Made by a program: the position numbers and the translations under genes. The notes under the pieces are model-generated. The model did no database searches. It had not been told where the DNA came from and saw only the letters and a program-made list of their open reading frames with translations. DNA of 64,000 nt from Streptomyces sp. NBC_01723 (GTDB taxonomy: Bacteria; Actinomycetota; Actinomycetes; Streptomycetales; Streptomycetaceae): NCBI RefSeq assembly GCF_036246005.1, contig NZ_CP109171.1:8172001-8236000 (forward strand). Direction: 5' to 3'. The first letter of the stretch is position 1. Each line of letters starts with the position of its first letter. Positions 1 to 10,154 of the stretch are shown piece after piece.

Positions 1-1383
1 GTGACGATCGTCGCCGTCGCCCTGCCCTCCATGCAACAGGGACTGCACGCGTCGGCGGCGTCCGTGCAGTGGGTCGTCTCCGGCTACGCGCTCGCCTTCG
101 CCCTGACCCTGGTGACCGCCGGCCGGATCGGCGACGCGTTCGGCAGGCGCCGCGTCTTCCTGACCGCCCTCGCCGCCTTCGTGCTCTTCAGCGCCGCCGC
201 CGGAGCCGCGCCGGGCATCGGGCTGCTGGTGCTCGCCCGGATCTTCCAGGGTGTCGCCGCGGGCAGCCTCGCACCGCAGAACTCGGCGCTGATCCAGCAA
301 CTCTTCCAGGGCGCGGAACGCGGACGCGCCTTCGGGCTCTTCGGCGCCACCGTCGGCGTCTCCAGCGCCGTGGGACCCGTCGTCGGCGGGGCGATCCTGG
401 CCCTCGCCGGCCCTGAGGGCTGGCGGTGGATCTTCTACGTGAACGTGCCGGTCGGCGTGGTCGCGCTGGTGCTGGGCTTCCGCCTGCTGCCCCGGGTGGC
501 TCCGGGCGGCCCCGGACGGCTGGACCCGGTGGGCGTGGCGCTCCTCGGTACCGGGATCCTCGCCCTGATGCTGCCGCTGGTCCTCGCCGAGTCCGGCGGC
601 CTGACCCGGGTGTGGTGGCTGTTCCCGGCGGGGGCCGCCGTCCTGGTGGCCTTCGCGTGGTGGGAGCGGCGGATCGCCCGTCGCGGCGGGCAGCCGCTGC
701 TGGAACCCGGCCTGCTCACCGAGACCCGCGGCTACGCCACCGGCGCGGGCCTGGCCGCGCTGTACTTCGTCGGGTTCAGCGGGGTGTGGCTGGTCTTCGC
801 GCTCTTCTTCCAGAACGGCCTGGGCTACTCGCCCCTGATGTCCGGCCTGGCGGTCACCCCGTTCGCCGTCGGATCGGCCGCCGCCGCGGCCGTGGCGGGC
901 CGGCTGGTCGAGCGGCTGGGAAGGCTGCTGACGGTCTGGGGACTCGTCGCCGTGATGACGGGCCTGGGCACCACCGCCCTGCTGCTCTGGCTCGCGCCGC
1001 CGGACCGAGCCGTCTGGTTCGCGGTGCCGGCCCTGTTGCTCGGCGGTCTCGGGAGCGGCTGTGTGATCTCCCCGAACATCACGATGACCCTGCGCGATGT
1101 CCCCGTGCGGATGGCCGGTGCCGCGGGAGGCGCCCTCCAGACGGGGCAGCGGCTCGGCGGAGCCGTGGGCACCGCCGCGCTTCCCGGCCTGTTCTACCTG
1201 ACGCTGAACGCCACCCACGAGGACTACCAGGAGGCGGTGGCCCTGTCCGTGGGGTGCGGCGTCGCCGCGATGCTGTGCGCGCTGACCGTCGCGGTCCGCG
1301 ACTGGCGCCGGGACCGCCCGGGCGACGAGCGGGGCTGCCCGCCGGAGACGTCCCACAGCCACACCCACGCCGGTCAGGGCTGA
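1..1383 (+). CDS. MFS drug exporter, DHA2 (EmrB/QacA) type, 5' partial
   Basis: Integral membrane proton-driven exporter, probably for drugs or other small hydrophobic molecules. The visible 460 residues are a chain of hydrophobic segments with the MFS motif A loop GRIGDAFGRRR near residue 42, typical of the 14-helix DHA2 group. The gene is cut by the left edge: the first codon GTG reads as the Val of the usual family stretch D-V-T-I-V-x-V-A-L-P, so helix 1 and the true start lie outside the window. The C-terminus is short and His-rich (SHSHTHAGQ). It ends 26 bp before the convergent 49-aa gene. Substrate cannot be told from sequence. Confidence 0.9.
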   Translation: MTIVAVALPSMQQGLHASAASVQWVVSGYALAFALTLVTAGRIGDAFGRRRVFLTALAAFVLFSAAAGAAPGIGLLVLARIFQGVAAGSLAPQNSALIQQLFQGAERGRAFGLFGATVGVSSAVGPVVGGAILALAGPEGWRWIFYVNVPVGVVALVLGFRLLPRVAPGGPGRLDPVGVALLGTGILALMLPLVLAESGGLTRVWWLFPAGAAVLVAFAWWERRIARRGGQPLLEPGLLTETRGYATGAGLAALYFVGFSGVWLVFALFFQNGLGYSPLMSGLAVTPFAVGSAAAAAVAGRLVERLGRLLTVWGLVAVMTGLGTTALLLWLAPPDRAVWFAVPALLLGGLGSGCVISPNITMTLRDVPVRMAGAAGGALQTGQRLGGAVGTAALPGLFYLTLNATHEDYQEAVALSVGCGVAAMLCALTVAVRDWRRDRPGDERGCPPETSHSHTHAGQG

Positions 1384-1409
1384 CCGGACGGCCCCTTGTG
1401 CGGACGCGG

Positions 1410-1559
1410 TCAGCGCCGCTTGCTGCCGAACCTCCGCAGCATCTGCTGGGCCTGCGCGCGGCGGCGCGGGTCCGCGGCCGCGCGGCGCACCTGCTCGGTG
1501 GCCCTGCGCCCCTGCGGGCTGCGCGCGAACCGCTTGATCCGGTCCAGGATTCCGGCCAT
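1410..1559 (-). CDS. Small basic protein, 49 aa, unknown function
   Basis: Starts MAGILDRIKRFARSPQGRR and ends in an Arg-rich tail (LRRFGSKRR). It is strongly cationic, with no membrane segment and no domain I can name. The ATG is preceded by a good ribosome binding site (GGAGGA, about 6 bp upstream), which supports it as a real gene although it is very short. Small Arg/Gln-rich proteins of this kind are common and uncharacterised in Streptomyces. It is transcribed divergently from the CsbD-like gene, with about 150 bp between them. A longer in-frame reading upstream has no ribosome binding site and is not favoured. Confidence 0.7.
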   Translation of the reverse strand: MAGILDRIKRFARSPQGRRATEQVRRAAADPRRRAQAQQMLRRFGSKRR

Positions 1560-1644
1560 GACGTTCCTCCGAGTCGACGACGGTCCCTGCTCTGACCGTC
1601 CTCTACCCCGGGGACCCGCGAACACCCCTGCCGCCACCGCGCAC

Positions 1645-1668
1645 GTTTGACGCCGTCCCAGTGGGCAC
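1645..1668 (+). promoter_or_regulatory. Candidate sigma-B type promoter of the CsbD-like gene
   Basis: GTTT at 1645-1648, a 14-base spacer, then GGGCAC at 1663-1668. This differs by one base from the Streptomyces sigma-B class pattern GNNT-N14-16-GGGTAC/T. It lies about 45 bp upstream of the GTG start of a CsbD protein, a family controlled by sigma-B in Bacillus. The match is visible; its use as a promoter is inference. Confidence 0.35.
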
Positions 1669-1713
1669 CCGCAGGGCAGACCATCGCACACGAACGCCGA
1701 GAGGTGAGGCACT

Positions 1714-1887
1714 GTGGCCGACAACCAGAAGTCCAAGGCCAAGATGGAGCAGGCCAAGGGAAAGGCCAAGGAAGCGGTTGGCCGGGCCGTCGGCAACGAG
1801 AAGATGACGGCCGAGGGCCGCGCCGAGCAGTCCAAGGGGGACGCCCGGCAGGCCAAGGAGAAGGGCAAGGACGCCTTCCGGCACTGA
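1714..1887 (+). CDS. CsbD family stress-response protein
   Basis: A 57-aa hydrophilic protein rich in Lys, Ala, Glu and Gly, with the CsbD signature: AKGKAKEAVGRAVGNEKMTAEGRAEQ is read across residues 14 to 39 (split here as AKGKAKEAVGRAVG then NEKMTAEGRAEQ). CsbD proteins are general-stress proteins of unknown biochemical role, often made in stationary phase or under osmotic stress. The GTG start was chosen because GAGGTGAGG lies 4-7 bp upstream. It is monocistronic: a strong stem-loop follows within 25 bp. The upstream region carries a plausible sigma-B type promoter. Confidence 0.9.
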   Translation: MADNQKSKAKMEQAKGKAKEAVGRAVGNEKMTAEGRAEQSKGDARQAKEKGKDAFRH

Positions 1888-1910
1888 CACCGGGGGCGCA
1901 TCCCCCGCGG

Positions 1911-1954
1911 CGCGGGCCGCGGAGTCCGGCACACGGCCGGCTCCGCGGCCCGCG
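1911..1954. terminator. Stem-loop terminator, probably bidirectional
   Basis: Perfect 14-bp arms at 1911-1924 and 1941-1954 around a 16-base loop that can itself pair. It lies between the convergent CsbD-like gene and the chitosanase gene. There is no clear U-tract, as is usual for Streptomyces terminators. Confidence 0.7.
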
Positions 1955-1984
1955 TCGTGCTCGTCGCCCGGGGACGGGCCGCCC

Positions 1985-2827
1985 TCAGCCGATGTGATAA
2001 CTGTCCCCGTACACCTTCCAGTCCAGCGGCGGGTCGAGGTCCAGGTTGCCCTCGTGGAGGAAGACGCGCTGCGCCGTGTCGACCCGGCTGGTGTCGCTGT
2101 GCGCCTCCTCCTGCCTCATCGCCCACACCCGCTCGTCGAGGAAGGCGTGCAGGTAGGTGACCTCGTCGCCGCCCTGGGCCGGCGGCCGGGCCCGGCCCAG
2201 GGCACGCTCGCGGATGCTGCCGAAGCTCAGCCGGTCACCGCCGCCGCCGTGCATGACGATCGCGTCGTAGTACGCGAACTGACCCAGCGTGCGCAGCCCG
2301 TCCGCCTTGCCCTGACGCACGGCCGGGCCGAAGTAGACGCGGTCGCGCTCGTCGTCCTGCGCGCGGCGGAACTCGGGATCGCCCGCCGCCCGGCGCCAGT
2401 CGTCGGGATATCCGGGGTCCAGACCCTCGTGCGAGTCGGAACCGTCGACCCGGCGCAGCGCCGGCAGATAGCGGGCGAGCACATTGCCGGGGCTGCGGTC
2501 GCTGTACAGCTCCACCATGTCGAGCATGTCGCCGGTGCCGGAGCAGAAGCCGATGATGCCCGCGGTGTAGCCGCGGCCGTCGCCGATGTCCTCGATGTAC
2601 CGGTACTGCGCCTTCCAGTCGAGCGAGGAGTTCTCCGCGCTCGACACGAGCTGCATGGCGATCTCCTTCTTCGCCGGGTCGTCGAGCCCCGCCGCGCGCA
2701 CGGACGCAGCCGTGGCCCGCGAGGGGGTAAGCAGGGGGATGGTCGCCAGGGACGCGCATGCCATGGCGAGCACGGTACGGCGCGAGAGGCCCGCGCGGGG
2801 CGCGGGGTCGCTGAAGGGGTGCCTCAC
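1985..2827 (-). CDS. csnA: Secreted GH46 chitosanase
   Basis: Endo-acting hydrolase of chitosan (beta-1,4-glucosamine), exported to the medium. The 280-aa precursor has a twin-arginine signal (SRRTVLA at residues 15-21) followed by the mature sequence starting near AAGLDDPAKKEIAMQLVSS. The two GH46 catalytic residues are present and 18 residues apart, as in the Streptomyces N174 enzyme: Glu65 in SSAENSSLDW and Asp83 in EDIGDGRGY. Length matches the family. The GTG start is chosen because TGGAGA lies about 7 bp upstream; a longer reading adds an implausible leader. A 15-bp palindrome lies upstream, which suggests repression until chitosan oligomers appear. Transcribed alone. Confidence 0.95.
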   Translation of the reverse strand: MRHPFSDPAPRAGLSRRTVLAMACASLATIPLLTPSRATAASVRAAGLDDPAKKEIAMQLVSSAENSSLDWKAQYRYIEDIGDGRGYTAGIIGFCSGTGDMLDMVELYSDRSPGNVLARYLPALRRVDGSDSHEGLDPGYPDDWRRAAGDPEFRRAQDDERDRVYFGPAVRQGKADGLRTLGQFAYYDAIVMHGGGGDRLSFGSIRERALGRARPPAQGGDEVTYLHAFLDERVWAMRQEEAHSDTSRVDTAQRVFLHEGNLDLDPPLDWKVYGDSYHIG

Positions 2828-2873
2828 GGAATCTCCAGTCGGTGGTGGGGGGGTTGGGAGTGCCGGGCACTGA

Positions 2874-2888
2874 TAGGAAAGTTTCCTA
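2874..2888 (-). promoter_or_regulatory. Palindromic operator upstream of csnA
   Basis: TAGGAAA-G-TTTCCTA, a perfect 7-1-7 palindrome about 47 bp upstream of the csnA start. Published work on Streptomyces lividans describes a palindrome in front of csnA bound by the ROK-family repressor CsnR. Position and symmetry fit that role; identity as a CsnR site is inferred. No ROK gene is in the window. Confidence 0.65.
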
Positions 2889-2962
2889 CCAGACGTGGGG
2901 CGTACTGGGCACCCGTCGGGCACGAAATTGGTACGGACCGAGGGCGGCGGCGCCCGCCACGG

Positions 2963-5707
2963 TCACGGCATCGGCTGCTCCGCCCAGATGACCTTGCCGG
3001 CCGGCGTGTAGCGGGTGCCCCAGCGCTCGGCGAGCTGCGCGACCAGGAAGAGCCCGCGCCCGCCCTCGTCCGTCATGGCCGCGTAGCGCAGATGGGGCGA
3101 GGTGCTGCTGCTGTCGAACACCTCGCAGACCAGGCTGCGGTCGCGCAGCATCCGGACGTGGACGGTCTCACCGCCGTACCGGATCGCGTTGGTGACCAGC
3201 TCGCTCAGGATCAGCTCCGTGGAGAACGCCAGGTCGTCAAGACCCCACTCGGCGAGCTGCCGGGTGACCTGGGAGCGCACCTCGCCGACGGCCGCCGGGT
3301 CGGACGGCACCTGCCACTCGGCGACGTGGTCGGGTCCGAGGGTGCGGGTACGGGCCACGAGCAGGGCGATGTCGTCGCCCGGCCGGTCCGGGAGCCGGGC
3401 GTCCAGGACGGTCCGGCAGGTCTCCTCGGGCGACTCGCCGGCCGTCTCCAGCGCCTGGCGCAGGTGCGCCAGACCGACGTCGATGTCGTGCCCCCGTTCC
3501 TCCACCAACCCGTCGGTGTACAGCACCAGCCGGCTGCCCTCCGCCAGCCGCAGCTCGGCCGTCTCGAACGGCAGGCCGCCCAGCCCCAGCGGGGGACCGG
3601 CGGGCACCTCGGGGAACTCCACGCCGCCGTCGGGCCGGATCAGCGCGGGTGGCGGGTGGCCCGCCCGGGCCACCACACAGGTGCCGGCGACCGGGTCGTA
3701 GATCGCGTAGAGGCAGGTCGCGCCGGTGACCGGGGCGGTGCTGTCGTCGGTCTGCTCGTCCTGGTCGATGCGGCCGACCAGCTCGTCCAGCAGGCCGAGC
3801 AGTTCGTCGGGCGGCAGGTCGAGGGCGCTGAAGTTGTGCACCGCCGTGCGCAGCCGGCCCATGGTGGCCGCCGCGTGCAGCCCGTGCCCGACGACGTCGC
3901 CGACCACCAGCGCGACCCGGGCGCCCGACAGGGGCAGTACGTCGAACCAGTCGCCGCCCACCCCGGCCTGCGCGGGCAGGTACCGGTAGGCGACGTCCAG
4001 GGCGTTCTGGTCCGGCATCCGGCGGGGCAGCAGACTGCGCTGGAGGGTCACCGCCATGCTGTGCTCGCGCGTGTAGCGCCGGGCGTTGTCGATGGAGACC
4101 GCGGCCCGCGCGACCAGTTCCTCGGCGAGGGCCAGTTCGTCCTCGTCGAACGGCTCGGGCGTCTCGGAACGCCAGAAACTGACCACCCCGAGCACCAGTG
4201 TGCCCGCGCGCAGCGGCACCGTGATCAGCGAGTGGATGCCGTACTCCAGGATCTGCGCGGTGCGTTCGAGGTCCTGCGCCTGCCAGCCGGACGCGACGTC
4301 GAGGCGGGGCTCCAGGACCGGCGTGCCGGTCCGCAGTGTCCGGCCCTGCGGGGAGGAGTCCACGTAGCGCAGCTGCCGGCCCACCGGGTACAGCGGGGCC
4401 TCCGGTGCCCCGCTGACCGCGGTGCGGCGCAGCGCCGTGACGCCCTCCGGCTGGCCGCCCGCCAGCACCGCGTCGAACAGGTCCACGCTGACGTGGTCCG
4501 CGAACCGGGGCACGGCCAGCTCCGCCAGCTCCTCGGCGGTGCGCGTGACGTCCAGGCTGGTGCCGATGCCCACGCCCGCGTCGTACAGCATGTCCAGGCG
4601 TTCCCGCGCGGTCTCGGCGCGGCCGGACAGGGCCCGCAGCTCCGTGGAGTCGCGGAGGGTGGCGACGCTGCCCGCGGGGCCGCCCCGGACGTCCGTGGGC
4701 CGCTGGTTGACCGCCAGCAGCCGGTCCTTGACCCGGTGCACCTCGTCGGTCGCGACCCGGCCGGAGGCCAGCAGCTCCGCGGTGTCGGCCGGCAGACCGA
4801 GGTCGAGGACGTGTCGCCCCTCGGCGTCGGGGGGCAGGTTGAGCAGGCGCTCGGCCTCGTCGTTGGCGAGCAGCAGCCGGCCCTTCGGGCCGACGATGAG
4901 CACGCCCTCGCGCACGCTGTGCAGGACCGCGTCGTGATGTTCGTACATCCGGGTCATCTCGCGAGGTCCCAGACCGTGCGTCTGGCGCAGCAGCCGCCGG
5001 CTGACGAGCGCGGTACCCGCCGTCGCCACGACCATGCCGACCGCCGCCACGATCAGCACCAGCGGCAGCTGCCGTTCGGCGGCGCCGCCGACGTTCTCCG
5101 TGGTGATGCCGGCCGAGACCAGGCCCACGACCGTGCCGTCGGGCTCCTCGACCGGCACGATGGCCTGGACCAGCGGTCCGAGGGTCCCGTCGACCTCCTC
5201 GGTCACCGTCTCCCCGGCCAGGGCGGGGGCGATGTTTCCCACGAACTCCCGGCCGATGCGGTCGGGCTTGGGATGGGTGTAGCGGATGCCGTCGGTGTTC
5301 GTGACGACCACGAAGTCCACACCGGTCGCCTTGCGCGCCGCCTCGGCCCGGGGCTGGAGCACAGCCGTGGGGTCGGGGGAGCGCAGCGCCGCGAGGATGC
5401 CGGGGGAGTTGGCGAACGTCTCGGCCACCGCGACGGACCGGTTGCGGGCCTCCACGGTGCTGTCGTGCCGGACCTGGAGCACCAGCGCCACCGCCGCGGC
5501 CACCACCAGCAGCAGCACGATGACCACGTTCATGACGAAGACCTGGGCGGCCACGCTGCGTCCGGACAGCGCCCGGCGCAGTGCCGGGTGACGCCGCCCC
5601 GCGTCCGCCCCCCGCCGTGTCGGGTCCGCGTCCCTCCGGTGTCGGGCGAGCGGGCCGCTGGGACGACGGGGTGACCGTTCTCCCGATCGACCCCTCAGTC
5701 GGACCAT
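2963..5707 (-). CDS. Membrane sensor SpoIIE-type PP2C phosphatase with C-terminal ATPase
   Basis: A 914-aa signalling protein that probably dephosphorylates an anti-anti-sigma (STAS) partner. Order of parts: basic N-tail, membrane segment about 57-79, extracytoplasmic Cache-like sensor about 80-210, second membrane segment about 214-233, PAS about 255-360, GAF about 375-545, SpoIIE/PP2C phosphatase about 560-790, RsbW-like HATPase about 795-914. Metal-binding motifs are present: GGDWFD (584-589), GDVVGHG (603-609), TDGLVE (731-736). The ATPase has an intact N-box (SELVTNAIRYG), so phosphatase and kinase functions are fused. The sensor half resembles citrate-type histidine kinases. The ATG at 5707 has no clear ribosome binding site, so the start is uncertain. 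Confidence 0.9.
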   Translation of the reverse strand: MVRLRGRSGERSPRRPSGPLARHRRDADPTRRGADAGRRHPALRRALSGRSVAAQVFVMNVVIVLLLVVAAAVALVLQVRHDSTVEARNRSVAVAETFANSPGILAALRSPDPTAVLQPRAEAARKATGVDFVVVTNTDGIRYTHPKPDRIGREFVGNIAPALAGETVTEEVDGTLGPLVQAIVPVEEPDGTVVGLVSAGITTENVGGAAERQLPLVLIVAAVGMVVATAGTALVSRRLLRQTHGLGPREMTRMYEHHDAVLHSVREGVLIVGPKGRLLLANDEAERLLNLPPDAEGRHVLDLGLPADTAELLASGRVATDEVHRVKDRLLAVNQRPTDVRGGPAGSVATLRDSTELRALSGRAETARERLDMLYDAGVGIGTSLDVTRTAEELAELAVPRFADHVSVDLFDAVLAGGQPEGVTALRRTAVSGAPEAPLYPVGRQLRYVDSSPQGRTLRTGTPVLEPRLDVASGWQAQDLERTAQILEYGIHSLITVPLRAGTLVLGVVSFWRSETPEPFDEDELALAEELVARAAVSIDNARRYTREHSMAVTLQRSLLPRRMPDQNALDVAYRYLPAQAGVGGDWFDVLPLSGARVALVVGDVVGHGLHAAATMGRLRTAVHNFSALDLPPDELLGLLDELVGRIDQDEQTDDSTAPVTGATCLYAIYDPVAGTCVVARAGHPPPALIRPDGGVEFPEVPAGPPLGLGGLPFETAELRLAEGSRLVLYTDGLVEERGHDIDVGLAHLRQALETAGESPEETCRTVLDARLPDRPGDDIALLVARTRTLGPDHVAEWQVPSDPAAVGEVRSQVTRQLAEWGLDDLAFSTELILSELVTNAIRYGGETVHVRMLRDRSLVCEVFDSSSTSPHLRYAAMTDEGGRGLFLVAQLAERWGTRYTPAGKVIWAEQPMP

Positions 5708-5795
5708 GTGCCCATGTCTACACTGCCGGGCTCCGTGAGGCGAGGGGCACCCCCTGTGCCGACGGGGTCCGCCGGACGGGAGGCCGTGGGTGGGG

Positions 5796-8348
5796 TCATC
5801 GAGGGCTCCCGGGGCGGGGACGTCGGGTGGCGAGCAGCAGGGCGATGTCGTCGGCGCGGTCCGTCGCGTGGCGGGAGCTCACGATGAGGCGGTCCGCGAC
5901 GCCGGCCAGCGCGCGCCTGCCGGGTCGCGCGGCGGGCGCTCCCGTTCTGGCCAGGGCCAGCCGCAGGGCGGTGATGCCGTCGTCGATGTCGCTGCCGGGC
6001 CGCTCCACCAGCCCGTCCGTGTAGAGGGCGAGGACGGCACCCGGCTCGACGCGGAACTCGGTCAGCGGATAGGGCGCCCCGGAGTCCACGCCGAGCACCA
6101 CCCCACCGGGCAGGTCCAGGGCCTCGGTGCGTCCGTCCGGGTGGCGCAGGAGCGGCGGCGGGTGGCCCGCGCGGGAGGCGAGGGCCCGTCCGGTGGCGGG
6201 GTCGAGCCGGATGTAGCAGCAGCTCGCGAACAGGCCCGGGTCCAGGTCGGCCAGCAGGTGGTTGACGCCGCTCATCACCTCGTCGGGCGGCCGGTCGCCG
6301 AGGGCGAAGGCGCGTACGGCGCTGCGGAGTTGCCCCATCGTGGCCGCGGCCTGCACGCCGTGCCCCTGCACGTCGCCGATGACCAGGGCCATGCCGTCCC
6401 CGGAGGCGACGACGTCGTACCAGTCGCCGCCCACCTCCATGCCCTGGGTGCCCGGCAGATAGCGTCCGGCGGTCTCCAGCAGGGGATGGGAGGGCAGCCG
6501 GCGGGGCAGCAGCACTCCCTGGAGGCCCCGGGCCAGCGCGGTCTCGGACTCGTAGCGCCGGGCCTTCTCCATCGCGTGGGCGATCAGCCCGGCCAGCGCG
6601 GTGAGCACGGAGCGTTCCTCGGTACTGAAGCCGCGCGCGCGGTCGAAGCCGAGGATGCAGGAGCCGACCGGGCGTCCGGAGGCGATCAGCGGCAGGAAGG
6701 CGCGGGCGCCCTCCGTGGCGTCCAGCGGGATGCCCGGATACGCGGCGGCCAGATCCTGCATGGAGTCGAAGAAGAGCGGCCGGCCGCTGGTCAGCGTCTC
6801 GACGCCGGGGAGCCGGGCGTCCAGCGCGACGCCCTCGAAGGGCGCGAGGAAGCCCGGCGGGAAACCCGTCTCCCAGGCCAGGTGGAGGTGGCGGTCCTGG
6901 AGCAGGTAGATGGCGAGCCGGCGGCCACCGAAGGCGGACAGCAGCTCCCGCACGACCACGGCGGACACCTGGCGTGCGGTGACCGCCTCGGTCAGGGCGA
7001 CGGCCAGCACGATCGGGCGGTACTCGGGGGCCGTCGAGGCGATCGGCGGGGCGGGGTCGCCGGCCTCGGGCTCCGCCTCCGGCACCCCGTGCCCGGGGAT
7101 GAGGCCGGCCGACGCGTCGGCCACCCGGTTGGCGGGCCGGAGCGTGCCCGTCAGGAGGTCGGGGCCGGGGTAGACGGAGACGGCCAGCCAGTCGCCCTCG
7201 AAGGGCTGCGGGGCGCTGCGGCGGCTGCCGTCGGGCGGGCGCCGGACGTGGAAGCGGACCGGGTCGGGGGAGAGCAGCGCACCGCGCAGATGGTCCTCGT
7301 AGGCGGCCTGGTCCAGCCAGGGAACGGCCTCCCACAGCGAGCGGCCGAGCAGCCCGGCGCGGGGTCGGCCCAGCAGCCGGGCGGCGCGCGGGTTGGCGTA
7401 GACGACCGTGCCCAGCCGGTCCACGCAGAAAACGCCCTCCGGCAGCAGGTCGGCGGCGGCGTCGGCCACGGTGCCGGCGAAGGGGTCGCGGACCGCTCCC
7501 CGTACGGTCACGCCGTCGGCCCGGGCCGCCTGCGGCCGCCACAGCTCGACCAGGCGCAGCGCCCCGTCCGCCGCACGCACGTACAGGGGCAGCCGCGGCG
7601 GCCGGCCGGCGGCGGTCTCCCGCAGGGCCGCGGCGAGCCGGTGCCCGTCGTCGGGCGACAGGACGGCGGTGAGCGACCCGAGCGCGGTGGTCGGTCCGGC
7701 GGCGCCCGCGGGCATGCCGAGCAGGAGGCACAGCGGTTCGTCGAGGGTGACGGTGCCGGTGACCGGATCCCAGGCGAAGCTCCCGGCGTGCTGCGGGTGC
7801 CGTCCGGCGGGGGGCGGCCGGACGCACAGCGGTTCGCCCTCCCAGAGGACCGGCGGCGCGTCGCTGTCCTCGTCCAGGCGCTCCAGGGCCGCGCCCAGGT
7901 CCTGCGCGAGCCCCGCCATCCGGTCGGCGCCCTCCAGCACCTCGGCGGCGTCCGAGGCGGCGGGGCGCAGGACGGTCAGGACCCCGTAGGTCCGCCTCGC
8001 CCCGGCGACGGGCACGTACAGCGACCCGAAAGGGAACGGCAGGCCGGCCGCGAACTGCGGGTAGCGGCGCATGGTCTCCGCGGCGTTGGGCAGCACGACG
8101 CGGACACCCAGCCGGTAGGCGTCGGCGACCGGGAACGGGCTGTCGGCGTGCAGGCGCCACCAGGGCCGGAACAACCGCCCGGGCAGTCCGGCGAGCACGG
8201 CGAGCCGCAGGAGGCCGGGCGTGCCGGAGGGCAGGTAGACCCCGCCCGCCCGGCCGCCGGCCGCGTCGATCGCCCGGGCGCAGGCGTCGATCAGCAGCGC
8301 CGTCAGCCGTCCGGGCGTCCGGTCCGCTTCCTCGGCGCCTGCACTCAT
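5796..8348 (-). CDS. Cytoplasmic GAF/PAS SpoIIE-type PP2C phosphatase
   Basis: An 850-aa soluble phosphatase of the RsbU/SpoIIE class, expected to act on phosphorylated STAS proteins. Seen in order: an N-terminal GAF-like region (about 1-150), two PAS-like segments (about 185-290 and 295-400), a second GAF (about 440-600) and the PP2C domain (about 620-850) with GGDWYD, GDVQGHG and YTDGLVE. It lacks the C-terminal ATPase of its neighbour; a separate ATPase gene lies at 10155. The ATG is preceded by GAGGTGGGG. It sits 88 bp upstream of the other phosphatase on the same strand, so the two may be co-transcribed, and diverges from the xylanase gene. Confidence 0.9.
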   Translation of the reverse strand: MSAGAEEADRTPGRLTALLIDACARAIDAAGGRAGGVYLPSGTPGLLRLAVLAGLPGRLFRPWWRLHADSPFPVADAYRLGVRVVLPNAAETMRRYPQFAAGLPFPFGSLYVPVAGARRTYGVLTVLRPAASDAAEVLEGADRMAGLAQDLGAALERLDEDSDAPPVLWEGEPLCVRPPPAGRHPQHAGSFAWDPVTGTVTLDEPLCLLLGMPAGAAGPTTALGSLTAVLSPDDGHRLAAALRETAAGRPPRLPLYVRAADGALRLVELWRPQAARADGVTVRGAVRDPFAGTVADAAADLLPEGVFCVDRLGTVVYANPRAARLLGRPRAGLLGRSLWEAVPWLDQAAYEDHLRGALLSPDPVRFHVRRPPDGSRRSAPQPFEGDWLAVSVYPGPDLLTGTLRPANRVADASAGLIPGHGVPEAEPEAGDPAPPIASTAPEYRPIVLAVALTEAVTARQVSAVVVRELLSAFGGRRLAIYLLQDRHLHLAWETGFPPGFLAPFEGVALDARLPGVETLTSGRPLFFDSMQDLAAAYPGIPLDATEGARAFLPLIASGRPVGSCILGFDRARGFSTEERSVLTALAGLIAHAMEKARRYESETALARGLQGVLLPRRLPSHPLLETAGRYLPGTQGMEVGGDWYDVVASGDGMALVIGDVQGHGVQAAATMGQLRSAVRAFALGDRPPDEVMSGVNHLLADLDPGLFASCCYIRLDPATGRALASRAGHPPPLLRHPDGRTEALDLPGGVVLGVDSGAPYPLTEFRVEPGAVLALYTDGLVERPGSDIDDGITALRLALARTGAPAARPGRRALAGVADRLIVSSRHATDRADDIALLLATRRPRPGSPR

Positions 8349-8455
8349 CGGCCCCACCTCGTCCGTGCGCCGCCGCGCGGGGCGACACAGCAAGAATGCG
8401 CCACCGCACCCGGGTCGCGCACGTGGTCGGTCCGCACGGGTGAGCGTGCCGGGCG

Positions 8456-8484
8456 TTGACCCCGCGGACGGCGATCCGTAACCT
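8456..8484 (+). promoter_or_regulatory. Housekeeping-type promoter of the xylanase gene
   Basis: TTGACC at 8456-8461, a 17-base spacer, then TAACCT at 8479-8484; good fit to an HrdB promoter. The start of transcription would be near 8491, giving a leader of about 118 nt that carries the repeats described next. Confidence 0.5.
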
Positions 8485-8496
8485 CCTCCCGCGACA

Positions 8497-8522
8497 TTCG
8501 GAAAGCATTCCGAAAGTTTCGG
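8497..8522 (+). promoter_or_regulatory. Overlapping inverted repeats, likely xylanase operator
   Basis: TTCGGAA-AGCA-TTCCGAA (8497-8514) overlaps CCGAAA-G-TTTCGG (8510-8522). The second is the CGAAA-n-TTTCG type element known upstream of Streptomyces xylanase genes. The repeats lie just downstream of the predicted transcription start, where a bound repressor would block elongation or initiation. The regulator is not encoded nearby. Confidence 0.65.
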
Positions 8523-8523
8523 C

Positions 8524-9961
<1,438 letters not shown>

Positions 9962-9969
9962 CCGGTCCC

Positions 9970-10018
9970 GTGCGCCGGACCGCCCACCGCCCGAGAGGGC
10001 CCGGGCGGTCCGGCGCAC
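9970..10018. terminator. Stem-loop terminator after the xylanase gene
   Basis: Perfect 16-bp arms at 9970-9985 and 10003-10018 with a 17-base loop, starting 9 bp after the xylanase stop codon. Confidence 0.8.
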
Positions 10019-10154
10019 CGGGCCGCGCCTGTCCGAAAAACGGCGTGTCCGGCGGAAGTTGGGACAGAGGGACCGGGAAAGCCTCGCCCTTGCGTATCGT
10101 GAGGGTCCGGGACCTCGCTCCCCACACGGCCCCGACCGGACGGTGAGGCTCTGT

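Noticed and set aside
1994..5674. A 1226-codon open frame on the plus strand
   Set aside because: It lies antisense to csnA and the 914-aa phosphatase. High GC at third positions removes stops from such shadow frames, and its product has no domain structure.
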